Shown piece after piece: positions 8,572 to 9,403 of a DNA stretch of 9,403 nucleotides. The stretch comes from CAYTLQ01 sp964438715 (GTDB lineage: Bacteria > Bacteroidota > Ignavibacteria > Ignavibacteriales > Ignavibacteriaceae). Under the pieces are notes generated by a model that was not told the DNA's origin, ran no database searches, and worked only from the letters and a program-made list of their open reading frames with translations. A program made the position numbers and the translations under genes. Where the stretch lies: positions 1 to 9,403 of the forward strand of contig CAYTLQ010000274.1 of the NCBI GenBank assembly GCA_964438715.1, read 5' to 3'. Numbering within the stretch: position 1 is the stretch's first letter; each line of letters starts with the position of its first letter.

Positions 8572-9202
8572 TTTGTACCTCAATATTATTTCTAAGTGTT
8601 TTTTGGAATTGTTCCCTGCCTTTTTCCGAAAAGATTCCCTCAAACAAAACTTTCATAATTTCAGAATAAGCTTTTTCGGGTACCCTTCCAATTTGTTCCA
8701 GAGCATCAGGAACAAGAATTGTATGAATAGCGCTGACATAAATTGTTGTAACCAGTTCCGTATCAATATCCGGTCGTATGTATCCTTCATCTTTACCTTG
8801 TGAAATTAATCGGGATATTTTCTCATAAGCATGTTTTCTACGAAATTCTTTCATCTCATTCCAGATTTCCGGATGCGTACGCATTAGATCATGAACCAAA
8901 GGTCCATTAAAATTCTTTGCATGTGAGCCAACAAATGCCAGTATCTTTCTTAACTTAACTATGAATTCATCATTCGGATTTTCAAGAATTGCATCTATAG
9001 TTTCTGATATGGTGCACTTCTTCGTATCAATTAGGTCTCTTAGCACATGCTCTTTGTTATTAAAACATTTATAGAGTGTCTTTTTACTCATACCCAGGCT
9101 ACAGGCAATTTCTTCCATAGTCACCCTGGAAAAGCCAAACTGAGCAAACATTTCCTCGGCTCGCGTGAGTATCCTCCTTTTTATATCTAATTCTTCCTGC
9201 AT
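8564..9202 (-). CDS. TetR/AcrR-family transcriptional regulator of the efflux operon
   Basis: This 212-residue cytoplasmic protein has the size and layout of a TetR-type one-component repressor. The N-terminal DNA-binding domain spans about 7-54: RRILTRAEEMFAQFGFSRVT, then the helix-turn-helix TMEEIACSLGMSKKTLYKCF at 28-47, then NNKEHVLRDLI. The remainder (about 60-205) is all-helical and should form the ligand pocket and dimer interface; its sequence is variable in this family, so the inducer cannot be named. It is the first gene of the pump operon, so it very likely regulates its own transcription together with the pump, by analogy with other TetR regulators beside RND genes. The paired inverted-repeat sites at 9260-9287 and 9324-9351 are the obvious binding candidates. 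The start at 9202 is the first ATG after an in-frame TAA about 10 bases upstream; the next Met would cut into the DNA-binding domain. The region before the ATG is A-rich with no clear Shine-Dalgarno, unlike the downstream genes. Repression rather than activation is an inference. Confidence 0.92.
   Translation of the reverse strand: MQEELDIKRRILTRAEEMFAQFGFSRVTMEEIACSLGMSKKTLYKCFNNKEHVLRDLIDTKKCTISETIDAILENPNDEFIVKLRKILAFVGSHAKNFNGPLVHDLMRTHPEIWNEMKEFRRKHAYEKISRLISQGKDEGYIRPDIDTELVTTIYVSAIHTILVPDALEQIGRVPEKAYSEIMKVLFEGIFSEKGREQFQKTLRNNIEVQNA
8578..8581 (-). promoter_or_regulatory. Ribosome binding site for the TolC gene inside the regulator gene
   Basis: GAGG on the minus strand lies 6 bases before the ATG at 8571-8569 and within the 3' end of the regulator coding region. 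Together with the 8-base overlap of the two genes (the TolC ATG is read out of frame across the regulator's final codons and TAG), it suggests that ribosomes finishing the regulator can re-initiate on the TolC gene. Confidence 0.6.
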
Positions 9203-9259
9203 AATCTTTTTTTATTGCTACAACAAGTATTACAGAAAATAGTTCAAAAATTCTTCATT

Positions 9260-9287
9260 GGAAACAATATTTGTTTGCATCGTTTCC
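9260..9287 (-). promoter_or_regulatory. Putative operator 1 (proximal) of the TetR-type regulator
   Basis: A 28-bp site bounded by GGAAAC (9260-9265) and GTTTCC (9282-9287). In plus-strand reading it holds three half-sites: GGAAACAA (9260-9267), TTGTTTG (9271-9277) and TCGTTTCC (9280-9287). The first two form an AAACAA-N3-TTGTTT palindrome, and the third repeats the second in direct orientation 9 bases later. It begins 57 bases upstream of the regulator ATG. Size and symmetry suit one or two TetR dimers. The assignment is inferred from position and symmetry. Confidence 0.68.
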
Positions 9288-9297
9288 ACATAATGCT

Positions 9298-9318
9298 AAA
9301 AAAACCGCTTTTCAGCGG
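9298..9318 (-). terminator. Intrinsic terminator (or attenuator) between the two operator sites
   Basis: On the minus strand CCGCT, a GAAA tetraloop and AGCGG form a 5-bp GC-rich stem (9318-9305), directly followed by seven T (9304-9298). This is a compact but textbook intrinsic terminator in the direction of the efflux operon. On the plus strand the stem is followed only by ATTTTGG, so it works best on the minus strand. Either it ends a gene lying beyond the right edge, which requires the operon's promoter to lie between 9203 and 9297, or it attenuates transcription started upstream of it near 9343. Confidence 0.65.
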
Positions 9319-9323
9319 ATTTT

Positions 9324-9351
9324 GGAAACAAATATTGTTTCTATTGTTTCC
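9324..9351 (-). promoter_or_regulatory. Putative operator 2 (distal) of the TetR-type regulator
   Basis: A second 28-bp site of the same design and orientation as operator 1, with 22 of 28 positions identical. It is the more regular copy: GAAACAA-ATA-TTGTTTC at 9325-9341 is a perfect 7-bp inverted repeat with a 3-base centre. An outer GGAAACAA (9324-9331) and TTGTTTCC (9344-9351) pair is also perfect. Start-to-start distance to operator 1 is 64 bp, about six helical turns, which would place both sites on the same DNA face. The assignment is by position and symmetry. Confidence 0.7.
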
Positions 9352-9381
9352 AAATTAATAATATTCTAAAAATTTTCCAAA
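9351..9381 (-). promoter_or_regulatory. Candidate Bacteroidota-type promoter next to operator 2
   Basis: On the minus strand TTTG (9381-9378) is separated by exactly 19 bases from TTAATTTG (9358-9351). This is one mismatch from the TTTG-N19-TAnnTTTG layout described for Bacteroidota housekeeping promoters. Transcription would begin inside operator 2, so a bound regulator would block it. The region is extremely AT-rich, so the match could be chance. A competing weak sigma-70-like pair lies closer to the gene: TTTCCA at 9263-9258 and TATTTT at 9240-9235, with 17 bases between. Which one is used decides whether the hairpin at 9298-9318 is an attenuator. Confidence 0.3.
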
Positions 9382-9403
9382 TTTTCTAATGAAAATATAG
9401 GAT

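Noticed and set aside
8572..8643. 24-residue N-terminal extension of the TolC protein from an ATG at 8643
   Set aside because: It would bury a classical signal peptide and overlap the regulator gene by 80 bases; the ATG at 8571 has its own GAGG.

Overview
The window looks like a piece of an AT-rich genome from the Bacteroidota/Ignavibacteriota side of the tree, most likely an Ignavibacteria-type organism. The main evidence is the C-terminus of the secreted protein encoded at 1093-2835. It carries a type IX secretion (T9SS) sorting domain of the 'QNYPNPFNP...SGVYFYQL' kind that is very common in that group, preceded by an 'LPVELTYFTA' module also typical of it. The assignment rests on recognised motifs only, not on a database search.

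Left part (1-2995, + strand): an AT-rich leader with a candidate promoter, then a class I SAM-dependent methyltransferase (214-1071). Twenty-one bases downstream lies a secreted protein (1093-2835) with six Asp-box repeats (one weak), a beta-sandwich-like module and a T9SS sorting domain. The two genes are close enough to be co-transcribed, but nothing in their sequences links their functions. The 160-base gap after them holds a strong minus-strand terminator that closes the operon coming from the right.

Right part (2996-9403, - strand): one compact operon encoding a complete tripartite RND efflux system. In transcription order it reads TetR/AcrR-type regulator (8564-9202), TolC-like outer-membrane factor (7252-8571), periplasmic adaptor (6183-7232) and HAE1-type RND permease (2996-6154). 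The regulator and TolC genes overlap by 8 bp, and the other gaps are 19 and 28 bp. Good Shine-Dalgarno sequences precede the three structural genes. The inferred logic is that the regulator represses its own operon and is released by a ligand, probably a pump substrate. The permease then uses proton flux to move amphiphilic compounds through the adaptor and TolC channel out of the cell.

The most distinctive part is the regulatory region (9203-9403). Two 28-bp sites of identical design, each with three GGAAACAA/TTGTTTCC-like half-sites, lie 64 bp apart in the same orientation. A compact hairpin followed by seven T (in minus-strand sense) lies between them and looks like an intrinsic terminator. 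It either ends a gene beyond the right edge or acts as an attenuator for the efflux operon. The rest of the window encodes recognisable protein families, and I see no convincing new defence, mobile or RNA system.
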